A DNA stretch of 64,000 nucleotides from Gp6-AA40 sp035293405 (GCA_035293405.1 DATDOE010000058.1:1-64000); one strand, 5' to 3'; counted from the first letter of the stretch, positions 41,600 through 51,531 are shown. Notes: generated by a model not told the origin, from the sequence alone. Translations and numbers: made by a program.

Positions 41600-42441
41600 G
41601 GACGGCGCTTACCCTTCGACCCTCGGGCCTTGTCGTCGGGGCGTGGTGCGTCGAGGCGCGGGCGCGGCGCATCCAGACGCGGACGCGACTCATCTCGGCG
41701 CGAGCTTGCGCCTCCGAGCCGTGGCCGGGCCTCATCGCGGCGTGGGCCCGGCTTATCGAGGCGGGGCCGTGGTTCATCGCGGCGTTGACTCGGCCCATCA
41801 AGACGAGGCCGAGAGTCGTCGCGGCGTGGAGCCGGCTTATCGAAACGCGGTCGGGACTCATCGCGGCGTGGAGCCGGCCCATCGAGGCGTGGCCGGGATT
41901 CATCGCGACGCGGGCTTGGCCCGTCGAGCCGTGGCCGAGCAGCTGAGGGCGTAGAACGCGCCTTCCCCTCGGGCTTGAACGTGCGAGGAGGACCCTGATG
42001 CGATCCTCGATCCGGTGACGGTCTCGAATACGGACCTCCACGCGTTGAATCACGATGCGGGTTCGGTCCGGTGCCTCGAGGCTCACTGCCTGGGCCAGGC
42101 GCGTCGCCAGTTGCCGCGGTCTTGCGGTCGAACCTGGTCTTGCGCCGTGAAAGGTTTCGCGCCTGCTTCGCGTCTTTGAATTTCTGCCGCGGATCGCGAT
42201 GTTCACCGCCGGGGCGCCAGTCGCGATCCCGACGCTCGCGTGCCCGCTCCAGATCGCTTTGGGCCGCCTCGGGTGAAACCCACAGACGCCCCCGGGCGAA
42301 CCATTTCATCTCCGCGTCCGGATGCTTGTCTCTGAGTCGACGAAACGTCGGCAGCAACTCTTCACGTTCAGTGGCGCGGAAGGCAGTCGGCAGTCCGCCT
42401 GCCAGGATCGTCCAATACGAATATCGCGGTGGCATGTACAA
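41596..42441 (-). CDS. Basic repeat protein with conserved N-terminal domain
   Basis: 281 residues, strongly basic. The first about 75 residues look like a folded domain: SYWTILAGGLPTAFRATERE, LLPTFRRLRDKHPDAEMKWF, ARGRLWVSPEAAQ. I do not recognise the family. Residues 169-252 are six tandem 14-residue repeats of the form RPRLDGPxPRRDES, then two half repeats. This Arg/Pro/Asp-rich tail is likely disordered and could bind RNA or ribosomes, as similar tails do; that is inference. It is co-translated with the Dabb gene. Confidence 0.7.
   Translation of the reverse strand: MYMPPRYSYWTILAGGLPTAFRATEREELLPTFRRLRDKHPDAEMKWFARGRLWVSPEAAQSDLERARERRDRDWRPGGEHRDPRQKFKDAKQARNLSRRKTRFDRKTAATGDAPGPGSEPRGTGPNPHRDSTRGGPYSRPSPDRGSHQGPPRTFKPEGKARSTPSAARPRLDGPSPRRDESRPRLDGPAPRRDESRPRFDKPAPRRDDSRPRLDGPSQRRDEPRPRLDKPGPRRDEARPRLGGASSRRDESRPRLDAPRPRLDAPRPDDKARGSKGKRRP
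41644..41937 (-). repeat. Tandem 42-bp coding repeats
   Basis: Six full and two half units of 42 bp encode the RPRLDxPxPRRDEx repeat in the basic protein. On the plus strand the same DNA shows CGAGGCGCGGGC / CATCGCGGCGT words. The units are in frame and only moderately diverged, so copy number may vary between strains. Confidence 0.85.
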
Positions 42442-42472
42442 CCTCGGGGCTTCGCGGCAAGCGCGGCCCTAG

Positions 42473-43846
<1,374 letters not shown>

Positions 43847-43988
43847 TTGGAAGGCGCCAATATCTTGACACAAGCGCGGCTAAGGATCGGTCGCCAGCAG
43901 CCGATACAGCTTCTTGAAGGTCGTTCGGGGCCGAGTGGCCCTTTGTACACACTTATGAGGGCCGTCTCGAAGAGGCCCGTGAGCGAAT

Positions 43989-44207
43989 ATGGACCGCCAG
44001 ACCCTCTCTATCATGAAGGCGTGCGAGGCTGTTGGAGTGAGCCGCCGCACCATCTACAACTGGATTTCGGCAGGCAAGGTGGAATACGTCCGCACTGCCG
44101 GTGGATCCATCCGAATTTTCGCCGACACCCTATGGCGCGATGCCGCGGCGCCGGCCCGTTCGGATGAATCGGAATCCACCAGGACGGCGCCCGGTTCGCC
44201 CGCGTGA
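43989..44207 (+). CDS. Excisionase-type helix-turn-helix protein
   Basis: 72 residues. LSIMKACEAVGVSRRTIYNW followed by ISAGKVEYVRTAGGSIRIFA is the MerR-like HTH_17 (excisionase/BldC type) DNA-binding fold with its wing. A short acidic tail follows. It could be a small transcription regulator rather than a phage excisionase, since no integrase is near. Its stop overlaps the next start as GTGA, so it is made with the DHp-like protein. Confidence 0.8.
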   Translation: MDRQTLSIMKACEAVGVSRRTIYNWISAGKVEYVRTAGGSIRIFADTLWRDAAAPARSDESESTRTAPGSPA

Positions 44208-44449
44208 GCCTGTCGTCGCCGATCGCCGGCCCCGGGGCCGACGAGTCGCAGCACAGCGAGCGGCTTCAGGCGCTCTTTCACCGCCTGAACAACCAGCTGG
44301 GCATCGTCCTCGCCCACGCCGAGCTGCTCGAAGCGAAGGCTGCTGACGAGGCGAATCGCGATCGGGCGGCTCAGGTTGTCGCGAGCGCGCTGGCCGCCAT
44401 GGGCACCGTGCGAGAGATCCGTCAAAGAACGGAACCTTCAGGCACCTAG
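44204..44449 (+). CDS. Stand-alone DHp-like mini-protein
   Basis: 81 residues from GTG 44204. The stretch RLQALFHRLNNQLGIVLAHA followed by ELLEAKAADE resembles the dimerisation/phosphoacceptor helix of histidine kinases (H-x-L/F-N-N pattern seen around the phospho-His), and a second helix (RAAQVVASALAAMGTVREIR) follows. No ATPase domain is present. It may be a phosphotransfer or dimerisation partner. Coupled by a 4-bp overlap to the HTH gene. The DHp assignment rests on pattern only. Confidence 0.5.
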   Translation: MSLSSPIAGPGADESQHSERLQALFHRLNNQLGIVLAHAELLEAKAADEANRDRAAQVVASALAAMGTVREIRQRTEPSGT

Positions 44450-44538
44450 CCGCCTCACTTCAGTACACCGATGGGCACTTCCTTTCGAGCCTGGCCCATC
44501 GGAGCACATCAGGTCAAAACTGTAATTTGAGTGTCAGG

Positions 44539-44581
44539 ATGTTGGCGTGGGACGGCTCGACATCCGTCAACATGTTGGCGT
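44539..44581. promoter_or_regulatory. Paired direct repeats in the sigma-factor upstream region
   Basis: ATGTTGGCGT occurs exactly at 44539-44548 and 44572-44581, 33 bp apart (about three helical turns), flanking a short inverted repeat GACGG/CCGTC (44551-44555, 44563-44567). Candidate operator for the sigma-factor gene at 44754. The remainder of the 44450-44753 gap shows no gene; an in-frame extension of the sigma gene into it lacks conserved sequence. Confidence 0.4.
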
Positions 44582-44753
44582 CTTGCCGTTTTCGGCCCTG
44601 GGGACCCGAGGCAGAATCTGCGCACAATGCGACCTTCAAACACAGCAGAAACAGCAACTTAAAGCGATACGACGCACGCGGTTGCACTGGGATTCCCGTC
44701 GATTCCTCAGGTTGGTACCCGAGTTGCCTTACTTGGCGCCGGAGGTCACACTC

Positions 44754-45779
44754 ATGCGCCCCCAGATTAACTCTGAGAACCCGCGCGTCATTGCCAGTAT
44801 CCCGTTCGTCGAGCAGCTTGCCCGTCGCGTCGCGGCCACGATGCCTCATTCCATTGATATCGGAGATCTCGTTCAGGATGGCGTCATCGGCCTGATTGAC
44901 GCGGCCCACCGTTTCGACGAGGCGCGTGGTATCAAGTTCGAGACATTCGCCGAGCGGCGAATCCGGGGCGCGATGATCGACGCGCTGCGCAAGGACGCCT
45001 GGCCCCGCGGCGTGCGCCGCCAGCGTCGCGAGCTGGAGGCCGCGCGCGAGGAGCTCCGCCGGGAGCTGGGTCATGAGCCGTCGCTTGCCGACCTGGCCGC
45101 GAAGGTCGGGTCCGACGAGAAGCGTCTGGGCCGCACCATCGTCCGCATCAACGCGATCGAATCGACCTCACCACTTGCCAACAACGAGCACCTCGACGAA
45201 TCGACGCTGCCGACGGCGCTGATTCCTTCCGAGCCCGAGCAGCCCGACGAAGCCTACGAGCGGCAGGAGACCAGGGAGCGTGTCTGCGCCGCGATCGCGT
45301 CGCTGCCCCCACGCGAGCAGAAAGTGATCGGCCTCTACTACTACGGCGAGGCCACGATGAAGCAGATTGGCGCCGAGATCGGCGTCAACGAATCCCGCGT
45401 CTCCCAGTTGCACGCACGCGCGATTCGCCGGCTCCGCGACGCGCTCGGCACGATGTTGGCCAGCGCCGACGCCGCAAAGGTGATGCGCAGCGCGATTCTC
45501 GAATTCCAGCAGAAGCCAAAGATGGCCAAGGCCACACTGGGCAGCAACTGGGCAGCCACTGGCGACGCCATCCAGGGTCAGGGACGACCGGGTGTGGTCG
45601 TGAACTACGCGAGCGCCTCGCGTACGCTCCGCAGCAAGTCTCCGAGTCGGAAGGGTTTGGACAGCCAGCGACAGCCGCTTTCCTCGAGAAAGCGCTCGGC
45701 ATCGGCGCCAGCGACGTCGCCGGTGACGAAGATTACGCGCCGAGCCAGTGTTGGAGTCGCCGCCGCGATCGCGCGATAG
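44754..45779 (+). CDS. FliA/WhiG-type alternative sigma factor with a C-terminal tail
   Basis: 341 residues from ATG 44754, chosen because GGAGGT lies 8 bases upstream. Sigma region 2 reads IDIGDLVQDGVIGLIDAAHR and RGIKFETFAERRIRGAMIDA with LRKDAWPRGVRRQ, as in the FliA/WhiG group. Region 3 (GHEPSLADLAAKVG) and region 4 (LPPREQKVIGLYYYGE, VNESRVSQLHARAIRRLRDA) follow and end near residue 235. The last about 105 residues are a low-complexity basic tail not found in the family. The final 58 codons lie antisense to the convergent kinase gene. No flagellar genes are in this window. Confidence 0.85.
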   Translation: MRPQINSENPRVIASIPFVEQLARRVAATMPHSIDIGDLVQDGVIGLIDAAHRFDEARGIKFETFAERRIRGAMIDALRKDAWPRGVRRQRRELEAAREELRRELGHEPSLADLAAKVGSDEKRLGRTIVRINAIESTSPLANNEHLDESTLPTALIPSEPEQPDEAYERQETRERVCAAIASLPPREQKVIGLYYYGEATMKQIGAEIGVNESRVSQLHARAIRRLRDALGTMLASADAAKVMRSAILEFQQKPKMAKATLGSNWAATGDAIQGQGRPGVVVNYASASRTLRSKSPSRKGLDSQRQPLSSRKRSASAPATSPVTKITRRASVGVAAAIAR

Positions 45780-47164
45780 AGCATCATGCCGTCGACATGC
45801 GGCATTTTCAGATCGCAGATCACGACGTCGTAGGTATTCTGACGCACGCGGGCGAGGGCTTCCTCGCCGTCGCCCGCGTGATCGACAAGCAGCCCTGCAT
45901 CGGTGAGCGCTTCGCCGACGGCAGTCGCCAGCGCCCGTTCATCCTCCACAAGCAGCACTGACGCACCCTGTATCGACCGGTCCACGGTGACCGACGGCAG
46001 TCGTGGCCGTGGCGTGCTCTCGACGCCGCTCACCGGCAGTTCGACGGTGAAGGCCGCCCCACCCGCAGGCTGCGATTCGACACGAATGCTGCCACCATGC
46101 TCCTGCACGATCGCGTAGGCGACCGTCAGCCCGAGCCCGGTCCCTTTGCCCACTTCCTTGGTCGTGAAGAAGGGATCGAAGATCTTGCTCTTGACCTCGC
46201 CCGGCACTCCTGGCCCGTCGTCGCTGACCTGGAGGACGACCGAATTGCGCTCTGCATCGTGCCACGTCCGAAGCACGAGAGACCCGCGTCCGTTGGCCGA
46301 GAGCATCGCCTGCTCTGCATTGATCACGAGGTTCAACAACACCTGCTGAATCTGGTGCGCATCGGCAAACACCGGGGGCAATCCAGACGCCAGCGCGATC
46401 ACGACGTCGATGTTCGTCAGCCGCTGTTCATAGGCACGGAGGGCCAAGGTTTCGCGCACGACCTGATTGAGATCGATCATCGAGCGGGTGGATTGCCGCT
46501 TTCGCGCGAACGTCAGTAGGTTCCGAACGATTCGCGCCGCACGTTCCGATTCGCTCAGGATTACGTCCACGCCGCGTCGCGACGTCTCGTCCAGGTTTCG
46601 TTCGGCGAGGCGCTCGGCCCAGCTGAGAATCGTGGCGAGCGGATTGTTCAGTTCGTGAGCCACGCCGGAAATCGTTTGCCCCAGCGCAGCCATCTTCTCT
46701 GCCTGCAGGAGCTGCTGATAGAGGTCGCGCGACTGATCGTCCAGTTTCCGGCGTTCGCTGACGTTGCGAACGAGGGCCTCGACCTGCACAGTGTCCGACT
46801 GGCCCGTCGGGTCGGCCTGAGCCGTCACCTCTACCCACACCGCCTCACCGTCGACGCGTCGCAGGCGCAGAAGGTAGTCGGTGACTGCTCCTTCGCCGAC
46901 GAGACGATGGACGAATGACGCTCGCGCCGCCAGGTCGACGAAATGCTCCAGGGCGAAGGGTTTGACGTCTTTGTCGGGAGTTTCGGATGGGTATCCGAGA
47001 ATGACCTTCAGATAAGGATTCGCGGCAAGGGTCGCCCCGCCGCCGGCGTGAGGGTCGGTGCTCAGCGCACCGATGAACACCCCTTCGTGGACCGCTTCGA
47101 ACAGGCGTGCGAAGGCGTTCGCCCGCTGTTGATCGTGGGGAGCCCGTCGCGACGCAGCGGCCAC
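45605..47164 (-). CDS. Hybrid sensor histidine kinase (PAS-HisKA-HATPase-receiver)
   Basis: 519 residues from GTG 47164, soluble. A PAS domain at about 15-140 (FEAVHEGVFIGAL, DYLLRLRRVDGEAVWVEVTA), HisKA with phospho-His H170 (SGVAHELNNPLATIL), HATPase_c with N box (LLNLVINAEQAM), G1 (SDDGPGVPG) and F/G2 boxes (FDPFFTTK, GTGLGLTVAY), and a C-terminal receiver with D451 (VICDLKMPH). The first part can phosphorylate its own receiver and possibly the NtrC-type protein nearby. The 3' end overlaps the sigma-factor gene by 175 bp on the opposite strand. Confidence 0.92.
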   Translation of the reverse strand: MAAASRRAPHDQQRANAFARLFEAVHEGVFIGALSTDPHAGGGATLAANPYLKVILGYPSETPDKDVKPFALEHFVDLAARASFVHRLVGEGAVTDYLLRLRRVDGEAVWVEVTAQADPTGQSDTVQVEALVRNVSERRKLDDQSRDLYQQLLQAEKMAALGQTISGVAHELNNPLATILSWAERLAERNLDETSRRGVDVILSESERAARIVRNLLTFARKRQSTRSMIDLNQVVRETLALRAYEQRLTNIDVVIALASGLPPVFADAHQIQQVLLNLVINAEQAMLSANGRGSLVLRTWHDAERNSVVLQVSDDGPGVPGEVKSKIFDPFFTTKEVGKGTGLGLTVAYAIVQEHGGSIRVESQPAGGAAFTVELPVSGVESTPRPRLPSVTVDRSIQGASVLLVEDERALATAVGEALTDAGLLVDHAGDGEEALARVRQNTYDVVICDLKMPHVDGMMLYRAIAAATPTLARRVIFVTGDVAGADAERFLEESGCRWLSKPFRLGDLLRSVREALA

Positions 47165-47304
47165 GCGGCATTATAGGCCCCGCTATGCAGGCCCTGACTC
47201 GCCGAACCGATAACCTCGACAATTGGTGTAAAACGCTGGATTTCCGTACGGTTCGAAGCGGACTGTCGCCGGCGGAAGACAGTCGAGATATCTTGCGAGG
47301 TCCC

Positions 47305-48495
47305 ATGCGAGTTATGGGGCGCAACGACGCCGTCCTGATGGTCGGGCTCACGGTTGCGCTGTTCGTCATCTTCTCCGGGCCGGTCGCGCAACTCCTCGAC
47401 TACGTACGCGAGATCGAAGAGACACGTGGTCTCCACCTTCTCCCCGCACTCGTCATCCTGGCGACGATCTTCAGCTTCCACCAGCTTCGGAAACGGCAGG
47501 AGATCCGCACGGAGTCCCTCACCGTGGCCCGGGCCGCGCAGGAAGCGACCGAGCGCGCCGCGGAGATGTCGCGTCTGGTGGCCTTCGGTCACGCTCTGGC
47601 CCGCACGATGGACAGCGAGTCCAGCGATTCGATCCGCGCGGTGTTGAATGCGCACATTCCCCTTCTTGCGCCCGGCCGGGGTGCGTGGGTCATGACGCGT
47701 ACGCGGACCGGCCACTGGGAAGCCCAGGCGGCCGTCGGCGAGGCGGCGGCGGGGGAGCGCGAACGCGCAGCCCGCAGGGCGCTTGGCGAGGCCGACCCGG
47801 TTGTCGGGCCGACGCCCGTCGAGGTGTGTTTCCCCATGATCATCGCGGGCACGCCTGAAGGCGTCCTCGGTGTGGCACCAGAGCCACCACTGACGGACCA
47901 TCAGCGCAGCGTGTTGAGCGCGGCGGCCGCACTCCTGGCGGTATCGCTCAAGAATTCGGAACTGTTCCGCGAGGTACGCGAGAACAGCGTACGAGATGGA
48001 CTGACCGGTTGCTTCAACCGCACGCACGCGCTCGAAGTCCTGGACGCAGAGCTGCGGCGTGCCCGGCGTTCAAGATTGCCGCTGTCGCTCGTGATGTTCG
48101 ACCTCGACAACTTCAAAGGCATCAACGATCGACACGGACACCTCTGCGGCGATGCCGTCCTTGCCGCTGTCGGCGCGAAGATGAAAGCGGAGCTTCGAGG
48201 CAGCGACCTCAAGTGCCGCTACGGCGGCGACGAGTTCATGGTCATCCTGCCAGATACACCGATCGCTGGCGCGCGTCAGGTTTCGGAGAACCTGCGCCGC
48301 GCCATCGCCGAGCACCCCGTCGCGTGGAACGATGCGCAGGTGTTGGTGACGGCCAGCTTCGGTCTGACCGCGATCAACCAGGGTGAGCACGATCCGCTCG
48401 GCGCGATCTCGCGTGCGGACACGGCGCTCTATCGTGCGAAGCAGCTTGGGCGCAACGTCATCGAGCTGGAGGAGCAGCCTCCGGTCCTCGTGTAG
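47305..48495 (+). CDS. Membrane-anchored GAF-GGDEF diguanylate cyclase
   Basis: 396 residues from ATG 47305 (GAGG just upstream); ATG 47185 in the same frame is an alternative that adds 40 residues. Two membrane helices (VLMVGLTVALFVIFSGPVAQ, LHLLPALVILATIFSFHQL), a GAF-like region at about 95-200, then GGDEF: VRDGLTGCFNRTHALEVL, MFDLDNFKGINDRHGHLCGD and the intact site GGDEF (307-311). I-site RxxD is RGSD (298-301). It should make c-di-GMP at the inner membrane. Convergent with fabZ. Confidence 0.88.
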   Translation: MRVMGRNDAVLMVGLTVALFVIFSGPVAQLLDYVREIEETRGLHLLPALVILATIFSFHQLRKRQEIRTESLTVARAAQEATERAAEMSRLVAFGHALARTMDSESSDSIRAVLNAHIPLLAPGRGAWVMTRTRTGHWEAQAAVGEAAAGERERAARRALGEADPVVGPTPVEVCFPMIIAGTPEGVLGVAPEPPLTDHQRSVLSAAAALLAVSLKNSELFREVRENSVRDGLTGCFNRTHALEVLDAELRRARRSRLPLSLVMFDLDNFKGINDRHGHLCGDAVLAAVGAKMKAELRGSDLKCRYGGDEFMVILPDTPIAGARQVSENLRRAIAEHPVAWNDAQVLVTASFGLTAINQGEHDPLGAISRADTALYRAKQLGRNVIELEEQPPVLV

Positions 48496-48522
48496 CGACC
48501 AGGGCCGCGTGACGCCTGTCAC

Positions 48523-49017
48523 TCAGTCCGTCGTGGATTTATCGCCGCCGTCCTTCGACCCTGTCCCGTCCTGAGCCGGACCAAGCGCGAACGTCATCGT
48601 CCCAGCAAGGACGATGTGTCCGTCGACGCGCGCGAAACCATAGAGCTGCCCCATCCGGCTTCGGAGCCGCTTGACGCGCGCTTCGATCTCGACCACGTCA
48701 CCGGGATAGACCGGCCTCCTGTAGCGCACCCGCTCGATGCCCATGAAGAGCGGAATCTTGTTGCGGTTCTCCGGCTTCGAGAGGATGAGGATGGCGCCCA
48801 CCTGCGCCACGCATTCGGTGAGAATGGTCGGCGGCATCGCGGGTGATGCGCCAGACTGATGTGACAGGTAGCGGTCGTTGAGCGACACGTTCTTGATGCC
48901 GACGATGCGCTTGTCGGGCTCCAGTTCGATGATCCGGTCGACCAGCAGGAACGGGTACCGATGCGGCAGGATCCGCTCGATGGCGCGGTGGTCGAGCGGA
49001 AGCGTCAATGAATCCAT
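48523..49017 (-). CDS. FabZ-like 3-hydroxyacyl-ACP dehydratase with altered active-site loop
   Basis: 164 residues from ATG 49017. Hot-dog fold: DHRAIERILPHRYPFLLVDR, IKNVSLNDRYLSHQSG, GIERVRYRRPVYPGDVVEIE. In FabZ the catalytic His lies in HFPGxPxxPG and the Glu 14 residues later in EAxAQ. Here the loop is SHQSGASPAMPP, so His (H53) and Glu (E68, in LTECVAQ) are kept but the FPG motif is lost and one residue is inserted. It may act on a different acyl chain. The upstream in-frame extension to 49098 overlaps the next gene and is not conserved. Confidence 0.85.
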   Translation of the reverse strand: MDSLTLPLDHRAIERILPHRYPFLLVDRIIELEPDKRIVGIKNVSLNDRYLSHQSGASPAMPPTILTECVAQVGAILILSKPENRNKIPLFMGIERVRYRRPVYPGDVVEIEARVKRLRSRMGQLYGFARVDGHIVLAGTMTFALGPAQDGTGSKDGGDKSTTD

Positions 49018-49070
49018 GACGAGGCCAGTATAATTCCTTCGCTTCACCCGATGTTCGACCCGACCCATCG

Positions 49071-50873
49071 ATGACTCAACCCGCCGAGGACAGCCCACAG
49101 GATTCCCACCAGCAGCCCGCTGGCCGTGCGCCCACCGACACGGAACTGCTGTCCACGCTGTTCGAGCTGGGGCGCGAGGTGACCTCGGTGCTGGACCTCG
49201 AAGAACTGCTCGCGAAGATTCCCCAGTTGATTGCGCGGCTCACGCGATTCAGCGCGTTCTCGGTGTACCTGCTCGACGAACGGAGGCAGGACCTGCGCAT
49301 CGCCTACGCCGTGGGCTATCCCGAGGAGGCGCTCGCAACCATGCGATTGCCAGTCGGCCAGGGTGTCGTCGGGGCAGCTGTCAAGGAAGGCCGGCCCATC
49401 CTCGTCAATGACATCCGACAGGAACCTCGATACAGAGGGCCGCTGCGCAACATGCTCTCGCAGCTCGCCGTGCCGATGCGCCGCAAAGGGAAGGTCATCG
49501 GCGCGCTCAATCTCCTGAATGAAGCCGAGGGCGCCTTCACCCCTCAGGACGAAGCACTGCTCAGACAGTTCGCCGCACATGTGGCGGTCGCCATCGAGAA
49601 CGCGCGCTTGTTCAAGTCGGAACGGCACTACGTCGACACGCTCGAGACGCTGGCGGAGATCGGCCGCGAGATGTCGTCGATCCTCGATCTCGATGCGCTC
49701 CTGACGCGCATCGCGGGCCTGACGAAACGACTGATCGACTATCGAACGTTCGGCATCCTTCTCCTCGACGAAGTCAGCGGCGAGCTCGAAATGAAACTGG
49801 CGGTTCGATATGGCAAGGGCGCTGAATCGAAGCACTTCAAGCTGGGCGAAGGGCTCGTCGGCTGGGCCGCGCTGCATAAGGAGTCTGTGCTCGTCGCCGA
49901 CGTCTCTCAGGATCCCCGCTATATCAACATCGTCGACGATGCGCGGTCGGAGCTGGTGATTCCGATGCTGATCAAGGATCGGTGTCTCGGCGTGTTCGAT
50001 CTCGAGAGCCCGGAGCTCGACGCCTTCACCAAGGAACACACAGAGCTGCTCACGCTGCTCGCGAGTCAGGCGGCCGTCGCGGTTGAGAACGCCAGGCTGT
50101 ACGAGCAGGTCCGGCACAACGAGGAGCGCATCGAAAAGGAGCTGCGTTTCGCACAACGCGTGCAGGTCGCTCTGCTTCCGACGGAACCACCGAAGATGAT
50201 GCAGGGTGTGGACGTGGCGGGACGATTCGAACCGGCGCGCGAGCTCGGGGGCGACCTCCATGATTTTCTCGTCCCCGAAACGGACACGCTGGTCGTCGCC
50301 GTGGGTGACGTCTCGGGCAAAGGCGCACCGGCGGCGCTCTACGGGGCCTTCGCCGCCGAGCAGGTCCGCTCGCGAACGCTGCGCCGCCGCTTCACGCCCG
50401 AACGGTTCAGCGTCGCCGGCGTACTGCAGTCGATGAACACGATCCTCCACGAGCGTCATCTCGAGGAGTACTACTGCACGCTCTGCTATGGTTTCTTCGA
50501 TTTCGCGCGCCGTGCGGTCACGCTATCGAATTCCGGACTGCCCTATCCGATCCGGTCTTCGGCGGGAACCTGCGGGCCGATCGAACTGCCCGGCGTTCCG
50601 CTTGGATCGTTTCCGGGAATCACCTACGACGAAGTGACACTCGACCTGCGGCCCGATGATCTGTTTGTGTTCTGCACGGACGGCATCTCCGAGGCGCTGA
50701 ACCCCCATGGGGCCGAATTCGGCGCAAGACGCCTCTGCGAGGTGATCCAGGAATCGCGGGCCCGATCCGCGCGCGGGATCGTCGACGCGATCTTCGACGC
50801 GGTGTCCTCGTTCCGAGGCACAGAGCCTCAGGCCGATGACATGACGGCCGTGGCGATCAAAATCGCGCTGTGA
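49071..50873 (+). CDS. GAF-GAF-PP2C serine phosphatase (RsbU/SpoIIE type)
   Basis: 600 residues, soluble. Two GAF domains at about 45-185 (FSAFSVYLLDERRQDLRIAY) and 215-355 (DYRTFGILLLDEVSGELEMK), then a SpoIIE-type phosphatase with ELRFAQRVQVALLPTEPP, ARELGGDLHDFL (D for metal), VVAVGDVSGKGAPAALYGAF, and FVFCTDGISEALNP ending in QADDMTAVAI. Metal-binding Asp residues are present. Such enzymes usually dephosphorylate an STAS anti-anti-sigma protein; none is adjacent. Divergent from fabZ by 53 bp. Confidence 0.9.
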   Translation: MTQPAEDSPQDSHQQPAGRAPTDTELLSTLFELGREVTSVLDLEELLAKIPQLIARLTRFSAFSVYLLDERRQDLRIAYAVGYPEEALATMRLPVGQGVVGAAVKEGRPILVNDIRQEPRYRGPLRNMLSQLAVPMRRKGKVIGALNLLNEAEGAFTPQDEALLRQFAAHVAVAIENARLFKSERHYVDTLETLAEIGREMSSILDLDALLTRIAGLTKRLIDYRTFGILLLDEVSGELEMKLAVRYGKGAESKHFKLGEGLVGWAALHKESVLVADVSQDPRYINIVDDARSELVIPMLIKDRCLGVFDLESPELDAFTKEHTELLTLLASQAAVAVENARLYEQVRHNEERIEKELRFAQRVQVALLPTEPPKMMQGVDVAGRFEPARELGGDLHDFLVPETDTLVVAVGDVSGKGAPAALYGAFAAEQVRSRTLRRRFTPERFSVAGVLQSMNTILHERHLEEYYCTLCYGFFDFARRAVTLSNSGLPYPIRSSAGTCGPIELPGVPLGSFPGITYDEVTLDLRPDDLFVFCTDGISEALNPHGAEFGARRLCEVIQESRARSARGIVDAIFDAVSSFRGTEPQADDMTAVAIKIAL

Positions 50874-50899
50874 CCCGAGGACGGCCACGGCCGCACGAA

Positions 50900-51256
50900 T
50901 CAGCCTTTGATCTTGCGGCTGTCTTCCCGAAGGTGCAGGCCGATCGATCGACCGCCAAAGACTCCGAGCTCGTTGACTTTCCCCTTCACCTGAACGCGCG
51001 AGCCTTTGGAAGGAGAGCGCCCGGATTGCGAGACAATGGTGATTTCGCCAGACCCATCGTCAACGCTGTACAGCTGAAAGGGCACCAACGGAATGCCAAA
51101 GCTGTTGGTGACGACGCCGGTCACGCTGACGGTCTTCTTTTCGTATTTGTCGGGCTGGCCTTTGAGCTCCGCGATCCGCACGCTGCGGGCCGCGCAACCA
51201 GTGATGACGAAGGCGCTCAAGACCGCGATCGACAAGAGACGTGTTGGCTTCTTCAT
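50900..51256 (-). CDS. OB-fold lipoprotein
   Basis: 118 residues with a lipoprotein signal peptide (KKPTRLLSIAVLSAFVITGC; Cys 21 would be lipidated) and a small beta-barrel resembling tRNA_anti-like/OB-fold domains: LKGQPDKYEKKTVSVTGVV, LYSVDDGSGEITIVS, GSRVQVKGKVNELG. Role unknown; probably an envelope protein. The gene follows glnA on the same strand after 275 bp. Confidence 0.75.
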   Translation of the reverse strand: MKKPTRLLSIAVLSAFVITGCAARSVRIAELKGQPDKYEKKTVSVTGVVTNSFGIPLVPFQLYSVDDGSGEITIVSQSGRSPSKGSRVQVKGKVNELGVFGGRSIGLHLREDSRKIKG

Positions 51257-51427
51257 GTCTCGATCCTACGTGATGACGATTCGCGGAGCTGTGCGAAATT
51301 GGTCGCGCCGGGATCGTGAACGTCCTGCCAGGGAGCCGAGATGCGGCGATGCCAGCGCCTGCCTGAAGTTACGCACCTCGGTGATCCGGCGCGACCGCTC
51401 GACGAGTCTTCAAGACGCATGCCCGGC

Positions 51428-51446
51428 CCTGAATGCTCAATTCAGG
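51428..51446. terminator. Hairpin downstream of glnA
   Basis: CCTGAAT (51428-51434) and ATTCAGG (51440-51446) pair around a 5-base loop, with partial pairing continuing outward (GGCC on both sides). It lies about 85 bases after the glnA stop and no T run follows, so termination is only possible. The remaining 51257-51531 gap shows nothing I can name. Confidence 0.35.
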
Positions 51447-51531
51447 CCGCCAGAAGCGCCCTTCGTGACGCCTCGTCCTCGTCCAAGGTCAGCCGCAGGT
51501 GTACAAAGGGGGACAGTCGGGCCGACCAACG

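Noticed and set aside
41644..41937. Short regular repeats that could suggest a CRISPR array.
   Set aside because: The units are contiguous, in frame and coding, with no unique spacers and no cas genes.
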